Assembly: GCA_035604685.1 (NCBI GenBank)
Contig: DATNIB010000032.1
Location: forward strand, 1-53,001
Length of the DNA stretch: 53,001 nt
From: DATNIB01 sp035604685
GTDB lineage: Bacteria > Actinomycetota > Acidimicrobiia > Acidimicrobiales > RAAP-2
Reading direction: 5' to 3'
The notes under the pieces are model-generated. The model saw only the letters and a program-made list of their open reading frames with translations. It was not told the origin of the DNA and did not search any database. The stretch's first letter is position 1; each line of letters starts with the position of its first letter. The position numbers and the translations under genes are program-made. This document shows, piece after piece, positions 29,146 to 36,565 of this stretch.

Positions 29146-29172
29146 TTAGCACTCGAACCTTGCGAGTGCTAA
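29146..29172 (-). promoter_or_regulatory. CIRCE operator (HrcA binding site)
   Basis: TTAGCACTC, nine bases, GAGTGCTAA: a perfect match to the CIRCE consensus, with complete 9-base arms. It lies in the groES leader, 24 bases upstream of the start codon and immediately downstream of the -10 element. Established knowledge: HrcA binds this repeat and represses groESL until heat shock. Confidence 0.97.
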
Positions 29173-29200
29173 CGATAGCGGGAAGCGCCCGAAGGGGCAA
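29172..29200 (-). promoter_or_regulatory. groESL sigma-A-type promoter
   Basis: On the leftward strand TTGCCC (29195-29200) and TATCGT (29172-29177) are separated by exactly 17 bases and sit directly upstream of the CIRCE repeat. The -10 box shares one base with the operator, so HrcA bound there would block polymerase. Confidence 0.75.
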
Positions 29201-29243
29201 CCGCGGGCCGGCGGGGACGACCCGCAGGCACGGCCGGCCCCGT

Positions 29244-29918
29244 TTAGACCCGCACCACCACTGCGTTGGTGACCTTGTCGTGGAGGGTCTGGCGCCGCTG
29301 GTCCCACAGCGGGAACAGCATGTCGACCACCCACGGGATGAACAGCACGAAGGCGGCCACGTATTCGAACGCCCCCCGCCCGAGCGCCCGGGCCATGCCG
29401 ATCGGGCCACCCGAGTCGGCGTCGATCACCCGCACCCGCACGAGCATCATCCCGAGGGTCTGACCGCGGCTCGAGCCACACAGGAACATGCCGTAGAGGA
29501 GCACGATGGCCGCCGGAATAAGGACGCCCGAGGCGTTGGCGTGGAAGGCCATGCCCCGGGTGCCGTTGGTCAGGTGGGTCCGGTGGTAGGCGTGCAGGGG
29601 CAGCAGGATCAGGAAATTGACGATGCCGACCAGGACGAAGTCGATGAGCCAACCGCCCAGACGCAGGCCGTAGTTGGCGAGCGGGAGGCCGCCCGGGCCG
29701 ACCGGGGCGCCCTGGGGGGCATACGGGGTGTACATCCCGGCATACGGCGTCTCGCCGGCGGTCGATCCCCAGGCCGGCGGGGCGCCGGCCCCGGCGTAGC
29801 CGCCGTAGGGGGGCGGCGGCGGAGCGCCCGGGATGCCGCCCCCTCCGGGTGGCGGGGTCGGCTGGCCCCACTGGGGCGGCGGGCCGGGCGGCGGGCCCTG
29901 CGGTGTCTCGTCGGACAT
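29244..29918 (-). CDS. RDD-family membrane protein with Pro/Gly-rich N-terminus
   Basis: A 224-residue protein. Residues 1-80 are Pro/Gly/Tyr-rich and probably a disordered cytoplasmic arm. The RDD domain follows: GLRLGGWLIDFVLVG (the Arg and Asp that name the family), then GVLIPAAIVLLYGMFL and GQTLGMMLVRVRVID, and a last hydrophobic segment near FEYVAAFVLFIPWVVDML. RDD proteins are small polytopic membrane proteins, mostly of unknown function; some act in ion transport. It starts at an ATG behind GGGGAG. A 13-bp direct repeat lies in the leader. Confidence 0.8.
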   Translation of the reverse strand: MSDETPQGPPPGPPPQWGQPTPPPGGGGIPGAPPPPPYGGYAGAGAPPAWGSTAGETPYAGMYTPYAPQGAPVGPGGLPLANYGLRLGGWLIDFVLVGIVNFLILLPLHAYHRTHLTNGTRGMAFHANASGVLIPAAIVLLYGMFLCGSSRGQTLGMMLVRVRVIDADSGGPIGMARALGRGAFEYVAAFVLFIPWVVDMLFPLWDQRRQTLHDKVTNAVVVRV

Positions 29919-29957
29919 GTTCGGTCTCTCCCCGTGGATCCCCCGGCCGGCCGGCCG

Positions 29958-29988
29958 CCGGCCCAACTGTCGGAACCGGCCCAACTGT
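29958..29988. repeat. 13-bp direct repeat upstream of the RDD gene
   Basis: CCGGCCCAACTGT occurs twice (29958-29970 and 29976-29988), five bases apart, giving an 18-bp period. Both copies are exact. They sit 40-70 bases upstream of the RDD start, in the 103-base gap behind tsaD, so they may be paired operator half-sites. Confidence 0.5.
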
Positions 29989-30021
29989 AGGAGAAGGACC
30001 GTGCCGAGAGGGGTCTGCCGG

Positions 30022-31044
30022 CTACCGGGCGTCGGGGAGGACCAGGTTGGGGGCCGCCCCGAGCGACAGCGGGCTGGGGCCGTCCGAGGAGAGCCGCCAC
30101 CACCCGGCCGCGGCCACCATGGCCGCGTTGTCGGTGCACATGGCGAGGCTCGGCAGGTGCGCGGCCACCCCGTCCTCGGCGCAGGCCGCCGTCGTCGCGC
30201 GCCGGAGCAGCGAATTGGCGGCGACGCCGCCCGCCAGCGCGAGGCCGGTCGCCCCGACTTCGACGACCGCCCGGCGCGCCTTGGCCAACAGCACGTCGAC
30301 GACCGCCTGCTGGAAGGACGCCGCGACGTCCTCGGTCGAGGCCGAAGGGTGCCGCTCGACCGTGCGCACGACCGAGGTCTTGAGGCCCGAGAACGAGAAG
30401 TCGTAGCCGTCGGCCAGCAGCGCACGGGGGAAGCTGAACGCTCCGGGATCGCCGTCGGCCGCCGCGCGGTCGAGCGCCGGGCCGCCCGGGTAGCCGAGGC
30501 CGAGGTAGCGGGCCACCTTGTCGTAGGCCTCGCCGGCGGCGTCGTCGAGGGTCTGCCCGAGCACGCGGTAGCGGCCCGGTCCGTCCATGCGCACGAGGAC
30601 GGTGTGGCCGCCCGAGACGAGGAGCACGACGAGCGGCCAAGCCAGGTCGGGTTCCTCGAGCAGCGCCGCGAACAGGTGGGCCTCCAGGTGGTTGACGCCG
30701 ACCAACGGCACGCCCCAGGCCATCGACAGGGCCTTGGCGCTGGCCAGCCCGACCAGGAGGGAGCCGACCAGGCCCGGGCCGTGGGTGACGGCGACGGCGG
30801 CGAGCTCGCCGCTCGGCCGGCCCACGCCGGCCTGCGCCAGCGCGTCGTCGATGACACCGGGCAGGCGTTCGAGGTGGGCGCGTCCGGCCAGCTCGGGCAC
30901 CACGCCGCCGTAGGGAGCATGGAGGGCGACCTGGCTGGAGACGACCGAGGCCCGCACGAGGGTGCCGGCCGCGACGAGGGCGGCGGCCGTCTCGTCGCAG
31001 GACGTCTCGATGCCGAGCACCAGGTCGGGCGCCCGGGCGGTCAT
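30022..31044 (-). CDS. tsaD: tRNA N6-adenosine threonylcarbamoyltransferase TsaD
   Basis: A 340-residue ASKHA-fold enzyme that moves the threonylcarbamoyl group onto A37 of ANN-decoding tRNAs. LGIETSCDETAAAL is the N-terminal phosphate motif, HGPGLVGSLLVG follows, and NHLEAHL holds the metal-binding histidines. SGGHT, GEAYDKVAR and the late GGVAANSLLR are further family signatures. Its ATG overlaps the rimI stop by four bases. With tsaB and tsaE just upstream, all t6A transfer components except the TsaC synthase are in this block. Confidence 0.96.
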   Translation of the reverse strand: MTARAPDLVLGIETSCDETAAALVAAGTLVRASVVSSQVALHAPYGGVVPELAGRAHLERLPGVIDDALAQAGVGRPSGELAAVAVTHGPGLVGSLLVGLASAKALSMAWGVPLVGVNHLEAHLFAALLEEPDLAWPLVVLLVSGGHTVLVRMDGPGRYRVLGQTLDDAAGEAYDKVARYLGLGYPGGPALDRAAADGDPGAFSFPRALLADGYDFSFSGLKTSVVRTVERHPSASTEDVAASFQQAVVDVLLAKARRAVVEVGATGLALAGGVAANSLLRRATTAACAEDGVAAHLPSLAMCTDNAAMVAAAGWWRLSSDGPSPLSLGAAPNLVLPDAR

Positions 31045-31553
31045 GGCCGGACCGCCAGCCAGTCCTGGATCCCGGCCAGGCGCTCGGCGTAGGCCGCCGA
31101 GTCGAGGTCATACGCCCACATCACGAACGCGTCCTCACCGGTCACCGGGTAGTAGCCCTTGCGGATCCCGACCGGCATGAAGCCGAAACGCCGGTAGAGC
31201 GCCTGGGCCTTCTCGTTGCCGGTGGCCACTTCCAAGGAGAGATGCCGGGCCCCCTCGCCGAGCGCCGTGTGCACCGCGTCGATCAGCAGCACGGTGGCGA
31301 CCCCCCGGCGCTGGTAGTCGGGCGCGACCGCCAGGGTGGTGAGGTGCGCCTCTTCGCCGACGAACATGAGGCCGCGGTAGCCGACCAGGCGCCGACCGTC
31401 CTTCGCCACCTTGTAGGAGCGCCCGTGGCGCAGCGCCAGCTCCGAGGAGAAGATGGTGGCGGACCAGGGCTCGGGGAAGACGTTGCCCTCGATGGCGAGG
31501 ACGGCCTTCACGTCCCGGCGGCGCATGGGGGAGAGGTCGAGGTCGAGCGCCAT
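31041..31553 (-). CDS. rimI: ribosomal-protein-alanine N-acetyltransferase (GNAT)
   Basis: A 170-residue GNAT protein. The acetyl-CoA pyrophosphate loop is YQRRGVATVLL; LSLEVATGNEKAQALYRRFGF is the conserved beta5/alpha4 region with the Asn and Tyr used in catalysis. The position between tsaB and tsaD is the classic one for rimI, which acetylates the N-terminus of S18 and other proteins. Its exact targets here are not known. It starts two bases after the tsaB stop. Confidence 0.9.
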   Translation of the reverse strand: MALDLDLSPMRRRDVKAVLAIEGNVFPEPWSATIFSSELALRHGRSYKVAKDGRRLVGYRGLMFVGEEAHLTTLAVAPDYQRRGVATVLLIDAVHTALGEGARHLSLEVATGNEKAQALYRRFGFMPVGIRKGYYPVTGEDAFVMWAYDLDSAAYAERLAGIQDWLAVRP

Positions 31554-31555
31554 CG

Positions 31556-32287
31556 TCAGCCTCTGGCCGGGGCCGGTTGACGGAGCGCCCAGTTGATCCG
31601 CACGTCGGGCGGCCGCAGGTAGACCGGCCGCACCGCCGCGGGCGCGACGGGCGCCGCGCCGGCGGCGAGCTGCTCGATGCCGAGGGCGACGAGCGCGGCC
31701 GGTGACGGTGCGACGAAGCCCGATCCGGCCAGCACGACCCCCGAGGCCCGCAGCTCGTCGGCGTAGCGCAGGACCCCGTCGCCCGCCGCCAGCACCTCGG
31801 ACGTGCCTCCGGCCGCGCGCGCGGCCTGCGCCGCGGCGGCCAGCCCGGCCGGCGACCCCACGGCCGGGGCGACGAGCTCGCGCACGAGCGCGCCGGCGCG
31901 CTCGTAGGCGGCGGTGAAGACCTCGCCGCGCCGGGCGTCGACGACGGAGAGCACGGCGCCGGGCCAGCCCGAGGCAAACACCGCGGCGGCGATGACCTCG
32001 AGGCTGCCGATGGGCAACACGGCGATGCCCAGGCCCTGGGCCAGCCCCTGGGCGGTGGCGACGCCCACCCGGAGTCCGGTGAAGAGGCCCGGACCCACGT
32101 CGACCACGACCACCTCGACCGCCGAGAGCGGGATCGCGGCCTGCGCCAGCACCTGCTCGATGGCGGGGGCGAGCGACTCGACGTGTCGGCGCCGGCCCCT
32201 GCTCCAGGCGGCGGCGCGCACGCCGGCGGCGTCGGCCACCGCGGCCCCCACGAGCTCGGTGGCCGACTCCAGTCCGAGTGCGATCAC
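31556..32287 (-). CDS. tsaB: tRNA threonylcarbamoyladenosine biosynthesis protein TsaB
   Basis: A 243-residue ASKHA-fold partner of TsaD. The first strand is LGLESATELVGAAV; VDVGPGLFTGLRVGVATAQGL follows, the central TsaB signature. It lacks the metal-site histidines of TsaD, as expected. The GTG at 32287 overlaps the tsaE stop (GTGA); the longer frame upstream lies within tsaE. The Ala-rich C-terminal third is less conserved. Confidence 0.92.
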   Translation of the reverse strand: MIALGLESATELVGAAVADAAGVRAAAWSRGRRRHVESLAPAIEQVLAQAAIPLSAVEVVVVDVGPGLFTGLRVGVATAQGLAQGLGIAVLPIGSLEVIAAAVFASGWPGAVLSVVDARRGEVFTAAYERAGALVRELVAPAVGSPAGLAAAAQAARAAGGTSEVLAAGDGVLRYADELRASGVVLAGSGFVAPSPAALVALGIEQLAAGAAPVAPAAVRPVYLRPPDVRINWALRQPAPARG

Positions 32288-32829
32288 CGGGGAGGCGCCG
32301 CCACCGGCGCCGGCGCCACCGCGGCGACCGCGGCCCGGCGATCCGCCCAGGCCGGCCCGGCGCCGGCGATCGTCACGCGCCGCCGGTCGTCGTCGCGTTC
32401 GTCGGCGGACCCCTCGAGCGGCGCCAGGGTCACGTGCAGCGCGCTCGTCCCGAGGGCCGGCGCCGCCGCCTCCCCCCACTCCACCAGCCCGACAGCCACG
32501 TCGTCGACCAGCTCGGCCAGGCCGAGGTCGAGGACCTCCACCAGCCGGTCGAGCCGGTAGAGGTCGGCGTGCACCAGCCGCTCGATCCCGGCCCGGTTGG
32601 GCCCGCACGGGTACTCGCGCACCAGGGTGAACGTGGGGCTCGTCACCGGTCCTTCGACGCCGAGGGCGGCGGCGAAGCCCTGCGCGAAGACCGTCTTGCC
32701 GGCGCCGAGTCCCCCCGTGAGGAGCACCACGTCGCCCGGGCGGCAGTGGGACGCCACCGCACCGGCCAGCCGTCGGGTCTCGTCGGCGGAGTCCGTGGTC
32801 GTCGCCACCACCCAGCCCGCCTCGGTCAT
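32284..32829 (-). CDS. tsaE: tRNA threonylcarbamoyladenosine biosynthesis ATPase TsaE
   Basis: A 181-residue P-loop ATPase of the t6A pathway. Walker A is GGLGAGKT; SPTFTLVREY and LVHADLYRLD are the switch motifs, and VGLVEWGE is the Walker B-like end. The last 30 residues are an Ala/Val/Pro-rich tail beyond the usual fold. The ATG at 32829 overlaps the stop of the uracil-DNA glycosylase gene (ATGA). Confidence 0.93.
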   Translation of the reverse strand: MTEAGWVVATTTDSADETRRLAGAVASHCRPGDVVLLTGGLGAGKTVFAQGFAAALGVEGPVTSPTFTLVREYPCGPNRAGIERLVHADLYRLDRLVEVLDLGLAELVDDVAVGLVEWGEAAAPALGTSALHVTLAPLEGSADERDDDRRRVTIAGAGPAWADRRAAVAAVAPAPVAAPPR

Positions 32830-33452
32830 GTGGCGGAGCGAGGCCGCGCGGCCGGCGCGGCGGCGTCCAGGCGCCGACCGTGGTCGGCGAGCAGGCGCTT
32901 GGCCCGCACGAGGTCGGCGCGCATCTCGGCCATGATCTCGCCCCCCGATCGGAGCGCGAACGCGGGGTGGTAGGTGGGCACGAGCTGCCCCCCGCGGAAC
33001 GGATAGGCCCGCCCGCGCAGCGTGCGGATCCCCTCGGTCGTCCCGAGCAGCGTGCGCGCCGCGAAATTGCCGAGCGTGACCACCACTTTGGGGTCGATCA
33101 GCTCCACCTGGCGATCGAGGTAGGGGCGGCACGAGGCGATTTCGAGTGGCTCGGGGTCGCGATTGCCCGGCGGCCGGCACTTCACCACGTTGGCGATGTA
33201 GCACTGGCTGCGGTCGATCCCGAGCTCTTCTCGCAGCAGGCGGTCCAGCAGGCGACCCGACCGCCCGACGAACGGCTCGCCGGCGAGGTCCTCCTCGCGG
33301 CCCGGCCCCTCACCGACGAAGAGGAGGTCGGCGGTCGGGTTGCCGACGCCGAAGACGACCTGGGTCCGCCCGGCCGAGAGGGGGCAGCGGGTGCAGCCCG
33401 CGGCTTCTCCTCGTAGCGCCTCCAGCGTGACGGGCGACCCCGGCGGGCGCAC
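32826..33452 (-). CDS. family 4 uracil-DNA glycosylase
   Basis: A 208-residue iron-sulfur DNA repair enzyme that removes uracil arising from cytosine deamination. Motif 1 is GEGPGREED (47-55) and the late motif is YHPAFALR. Cys20, Cys23, Cys92 and Cys108 are placed to bind a [4Fe-4S] cluster, which sets family 4 apart from the E. coli Ung type. It starts at GTG and couples to tsaE by a four-base overlap, an apparently incidental operon partner. Confidence 0.93.
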   Translation of the reverse strand: MRPPGSPVTLEALRGEAAGCTRCPLSAGRTQVVFGVGNPTADLLFVGEGPGREEDLAGEPFVGRSGRLLDRLLREELGIDRSQCYIANVVKCRPPGNRDPEPLEIASCRPYLDRQVELIDPKVVVTLGNFAARTLLGTTEGIRTLRGRAYPFRGGQLVPTYHPAFALRSGGEIMAEMRADLVRAKRLLADHGRRLDAAAPAARPRSAT

Positions 33453-33501
33453 GCCCGCAGCGTACCTGCGGCGCTCGACCGGGCCGGACGGCCGGCGCCG
33501 C

Positions 33502-34698
33502 TCAGGGGCCGCGTGAACGGCCGCTTGGGTCCGCCCCCGGGGGGCGGGACAGCACCCGGGGCACGCGGGGGCCGATGCGGCTCAAGATCTCGTAGCTGAT
33601 GGTCCGGGTCCGGGTCGCCCATTCGGTGGCGGTCACCCGCTCGTCCCCCTGGCGGCCGATGAGCACCACCTCGTCACCGGGCCGCACGGCCGAGTCGGCC
33701 CCGCAGTCGACGACCAGCTGGTCCATCGTCACCTGCCCGGCCAACGGGTGCCGCCGCCCGCCGATCAGGACCTCGCCGCCCGCCTCGAAGAGCGCGAAGG
33801 GAACCCCGTCCGCGTAGCCGATCGGGACGGTGGCGACGGTCGAGGGCCCGGGCAGGGGGCGCCGGCGGCCGTAGGAGGGGCGGGCGCCCGCGGGCAGGGA
33901 GCGCACCGCCACCACCTCGGAGCGGAGCGTGAGGACCGGGGCCAGCGCTTCGCCCCCGGAGGCGGCGGCGAAGGCGTCGGCCACGGTGGTGCTCGGCAGC
34001 TCGCCGTAGAGGGCGAGGCCGCAGCGCACCAGGTCGTAGCGCGAGGCCGGCCAGGCGACGGCGCCGGCCGTGTTGGCGGCATGGCGCAGCGGGGGGTCGA
34101 TGCCGGCCGCGGCCAGCTCCTGCACCACCGCGTCGAACTGCGCCAGCTGGTGCGCCGTGAACGCCCGGTCCTCCTCGGCGCCGCCGTCGGCGACGGCGAG
34201 GTGCGTCCAGATCGCCTCCAGCGACAGCGCACCCGAATCGACGACCGCCCGGGCGAGCACGCCGAGCGCGCCCGGCGCCGCGCCGACCCGGTGCATCCCG
34301 GTGTCGACCTTCAGCTGGACCGGCTGAGGGGCGCCGGACGCCCGGGCCGCCGCCTCGACCCGGGCCCGCAGGCCCTCGGTGTAGAGCGTCGGCGTGAGCC
34401 GAGCCGCCACCGCGTCCGCCACGGCGTCGGCGGCGGGCTCGGAGAGCACGAGGATGGGCACGCTGACGCCGGCCTCCCGCAGCTCGATCCCCTCGTCGAC
34501 CAGGGCCACCGCCACGCGGTCCGCGCCGCCCTCGATGGCCGCCTGCGCCACCGCGGGCGCGCCGTGCCCGTAGGCGTCGGCTTTGAGGACGGCGCACAGC
34601 GCGGCGGGCGCCACCAGGCGCCGGAGCAGCGCGGCGTTGTGGCGGACCGCCGCCAGGTCGATCTCTGCCCGGGTCGGCCGGCGGCGGCCCTCGGTCAC
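33502..34698 (-). CDS. alr: alanine racemase
   Basis: A 398-residue PLP enzyme making D-alanine for peptidoglycan. The PLP lysine is Lys39 in VLKADAYGHG. KVDTGMHRVG and the C-terminal PIGYADGVP (the catalytic Tyr contributed across the dimer) and VTMDQLVVD are family signatures. The GTG at 34698 follows a GAGG site seven bases behind the nnr stop; the much longer open frame upstream overlaps nnr and is not used. It forms a cell-wall link with glmS and glmM in the same run. Confidence 0.95.
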   Translation of the reverse strand: MTEGRRRPTRAEIDLAAVRHNAALLRRLVAPAALCAVLKADAYGHGAPAVAQAAIEGGADRVAVALVDEGIELREAGVSVPILVLSEPAADAVADAVAARLTPTLYTEGLRARVEAAARASGAPQPVQLKVDTGMHRVGAAPGALGVLARAVVDSGALSLEAIWTHLAVADGGAEEDRAFTAHQLAQFDAVVQELAAAGIDPPLRHAANTAGAVAWPASRYDLVRCGLALYGELPSTTVADAFAAASGGEALAPVLTLRSEVVAVRSLPAGARPSYGRRRPLPGPSTVATVPIGYADGVPFALFEAGGEVLIGGRRHPLAGQVTMDQLVVDCGADSAVRPGDEVVLIGRQGDERVTATEWATRTRTISYEILSRIGPRVPRVLSRPPGADPSGRSRGP

Positions 34699-34705
34699 CG
34701 ACGCC

Positions 34706-36124
34706 TCACCCGTCCTCGCCCGGCCGAGCGCCGAGGTGCTCTGACAACCACTGGGCGACCAGGCCGGGCAGATCCCCGGCGACCAGCCCCTCGCGGTGGC
34801 CGACCGCCGCGGCGCGGCCGTGCACGTGCGCCGCCAGCGCAGCCGCCGTCTGCGGCGGCACCCCGCGGGCCACCAAGGCCCCCACGATCCCCGACAGCAC
34901 GTCGCCGGTACCGGCCGTCGCCAGCGCGTTCGAACCCGCCGAGGCCAGCAGCACGGACTGGCCCCCGCCCGCGTCGGGCGGGGCCGCGACGGCGGTGAGC
35001 GGCCCCTTGAGGAGGACGGCCGCGCCGGTCGCGGCCGCCAGGCGCCGAGCGGCCGCGATCCGGTCGGGTCCGGGCGGCTCCCCCACGAGCGCCCGGAACT
35101 CGCCGTCGTGGGGGGTGAGGACGACGGGCCGGGGCGACCGGGCCACCGACGCCGCCAGCTGCTCGGCACCGTCGAAGGCGGCGAGCCCGTCGGCGTCGAC
35201 GACGAGCGGCACCGGGCACTCCGTCACCAGGCGGCGGATTTCGGCGCGGGTCGGCTCGTCGCGCCCGAGCCCGGGTCCGACCACGACGGCCCGGCAGCGC
35301 GCCACGGCGGCCAGCACATCGCCGGCCCAGCCCACCGACCCGAGGGGGACCCGCACGGACTCGATCGGCCACGGCCCGGGCGCGGCGAGGGGGCCGCTCG
35401 TCCCCGGGCTCATCAGCCGCACCATGCCGGCTCCCGCGTGCGACGCCCCCTGGGCGCTCAGCACCGCCGCACCCTCCATGCCGGGCGACCCGGCCACCAC
35501 CCCCACCGCGCTCTGCCACTTGTGCGCGCTGCGCGGCCGGGACGGGACGCGACCCGCCACGTCGGCGTCCTCCACCAGCCCGATCCGGGGCGACCCCACG
35601 TCCACGCCGATGTCGGCGACCCGCACGTCCCCCGCCAGCGCCGCCCCGTCGCCCTGGAGCAGGCCGGGCTTCAGCGCGGCGAAGGTCACCGTGGCCGTGG
35701 CCGGCTGCGGCCGGCCGCTCGCGACCCCGGTGTCGGCATCGACGCCGGAGGGGATGTCGACCGCCAGCACCGGCACGGCCGGACCGACCTCGGGGGCGAC
35801 GTAGGAGCCGCGGAACCCGGTGCCGTAGGCGGCGTCGATGACGAGGTCGGCGGCTCCGAGCGGGCTCGGCGCGTCGGCCGCATCGAAGACGCGCACGCGG
35901 GCGCCGCGCCCGGCGAGGAGCTCGGCCGCCACCCGGCCGTCGTTGCCGTTGTTGCCCTTGCCCGCCACGACCGTCACGCGCCGGGCGTAGGCGCCGCCCA
36001 ACAGCTCGAGCGCCTCGAGCGCGACGGCGCGCCCCGCCCGCGCCACCAGCACCGACTGGTCGACGTGCTCCAGGGCCGCCGCATCCGCCGCGCGCGCCTC
36101 ATCGACGGTGACGACCGGTCGCAT
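34706..36124 (-). CDS. nnr: bifunctional NAD(P)H-hydrate epimerase / ADP-dependent dehydratase
   Basis: A 472-residue fused repair enzyme for damaged NAD(P)H hydrates. The N-terminal YjeF-type epimerase domain (about 1-205) has AGKGNNGNDGRVAAELL and VDIPSGVDADTG. The C-terminal ribokinase-like dehydratase domain has VLTPHDGEF, VLLKG and the nucleotide site NALATAGTGDVLSGIVGAL. Both halves look intact. It begins at an ATG three bases after the acpS stop and sits between acpS and alr, a very common order in actinobacteria. Confidence 0.94.
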   Translation of the reverse strand: MRPVVTVDEARAADAAALEHVDQSVLVARAGRAVALEALELLGGAYARRVTVVAGKGNNGNDGRVAAELLAGRGARVRVFDAADAPSPLGAADLVIDAAYGTGFRGSYVAPEVGPAVPVLAVDIPSGVDADTGVASGRPQPATATVTFAALKPGLLQGDGAALAGDVRVADIGVDVGSPRIGLVEDADVAGRVPSRPRSAHKWQSAVGVVAGSPGMEGAAVLSAQGASHAGAGMVRLMSPGTSGPLAAPGPWPIESVRVPLGSVGWAGDVLAAVARCRAVVVGPGLGRDEPTRAEIRRLVTECPVPLVVDADGLAAFDGAEQLAASVARSPRPVVLTPHDGEFRALVGEPPGPDRIAAARRLAAATGAAVLLKGPLTAVAAPPDAGGGQSVLLASAGSNALATAGTGDVLSGIVGALVARGVPPQTAAALAAHVHGRAAAVGHREGLVAGDLPGLVAQWLSEHLGARPGEDG

Positions 36125-36127
36125 GCG

Positions 36128-36565
36128 CTAGCGCGACCCGGAGTCGGCCGGGACGGCGTGGCCCTCGGCCAGCGCCACCGCCATGGCCACCGGGGGCTCG
36201 GCGGACAACCAGAGGTGCCAGGCGGTCACGCCGAGGCGCGCCGCGGACTCGGCCGCGCGCCTGCCGAGTCGGATACGGGGCGGGCCGCCAGCCGGGCCGA
36301 CCACCTCGACGTCGCGCAGCGGAAACGACCACAGCCCGGTGCCGAGCGCCTTCACGACCGCCTCCTTGGCCGCGAAGCGCGCCGCCAACGGCGGGACGGG
36401 GTCTCCCCCCGCCGCCGCCTGCGCCCGCTCGCGGCGGCTGAACAGGCGGTCGGCCAGGGTGGGCCGACGCTCCAGGACCCGGCGGAACCGCTCGATGTCG
36501 ACGGCATCGATCCCCACCCCGACGACGAGGCCGGGCAGAGGGGCGACGCCGGCCGCCGCGTTCAC
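36128..36565 (-). CDS. acpS: holo-[acyl-carrier-protein] synthase
   Basis: A 145-residue phosphopantetheinyl transferase that activates acyl carrier protein. VGIDAVDIERF contains the first Mg-binding Asp (Asp20). RFAAKEAVVKALG is the second signature with the metal-binding Glu. The GTG at 36565 overlaps the glmS stop (GTGA). It has a short N-terminal lead (NAAAGVAPLPG) before the first strand and a slightly long C-terminus compared with the usual 120-130 residues. Confidence 0.93.
   Translation of the reverse strand: MNAAAGVAPLPGLVVGVGIDAVDIERFRRVLERRPTLADRLFSRRERAQAAAGGDPVPPLAARFAAKEAVVKALGTGLWSFPLRDVEVVGPAGGPPRIRLGRRAAESAARLGVTAWHLWLSAEPPVAMAVALAEGHAVPADSGSR

Noticed and set aside
34698..35169. 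Upstream extension of the alr frame by 157 codons
   Set aside because: It lies wholly inside nnr on the same strand in another frame; the GTG at 34698 gives a normal-length racemase.
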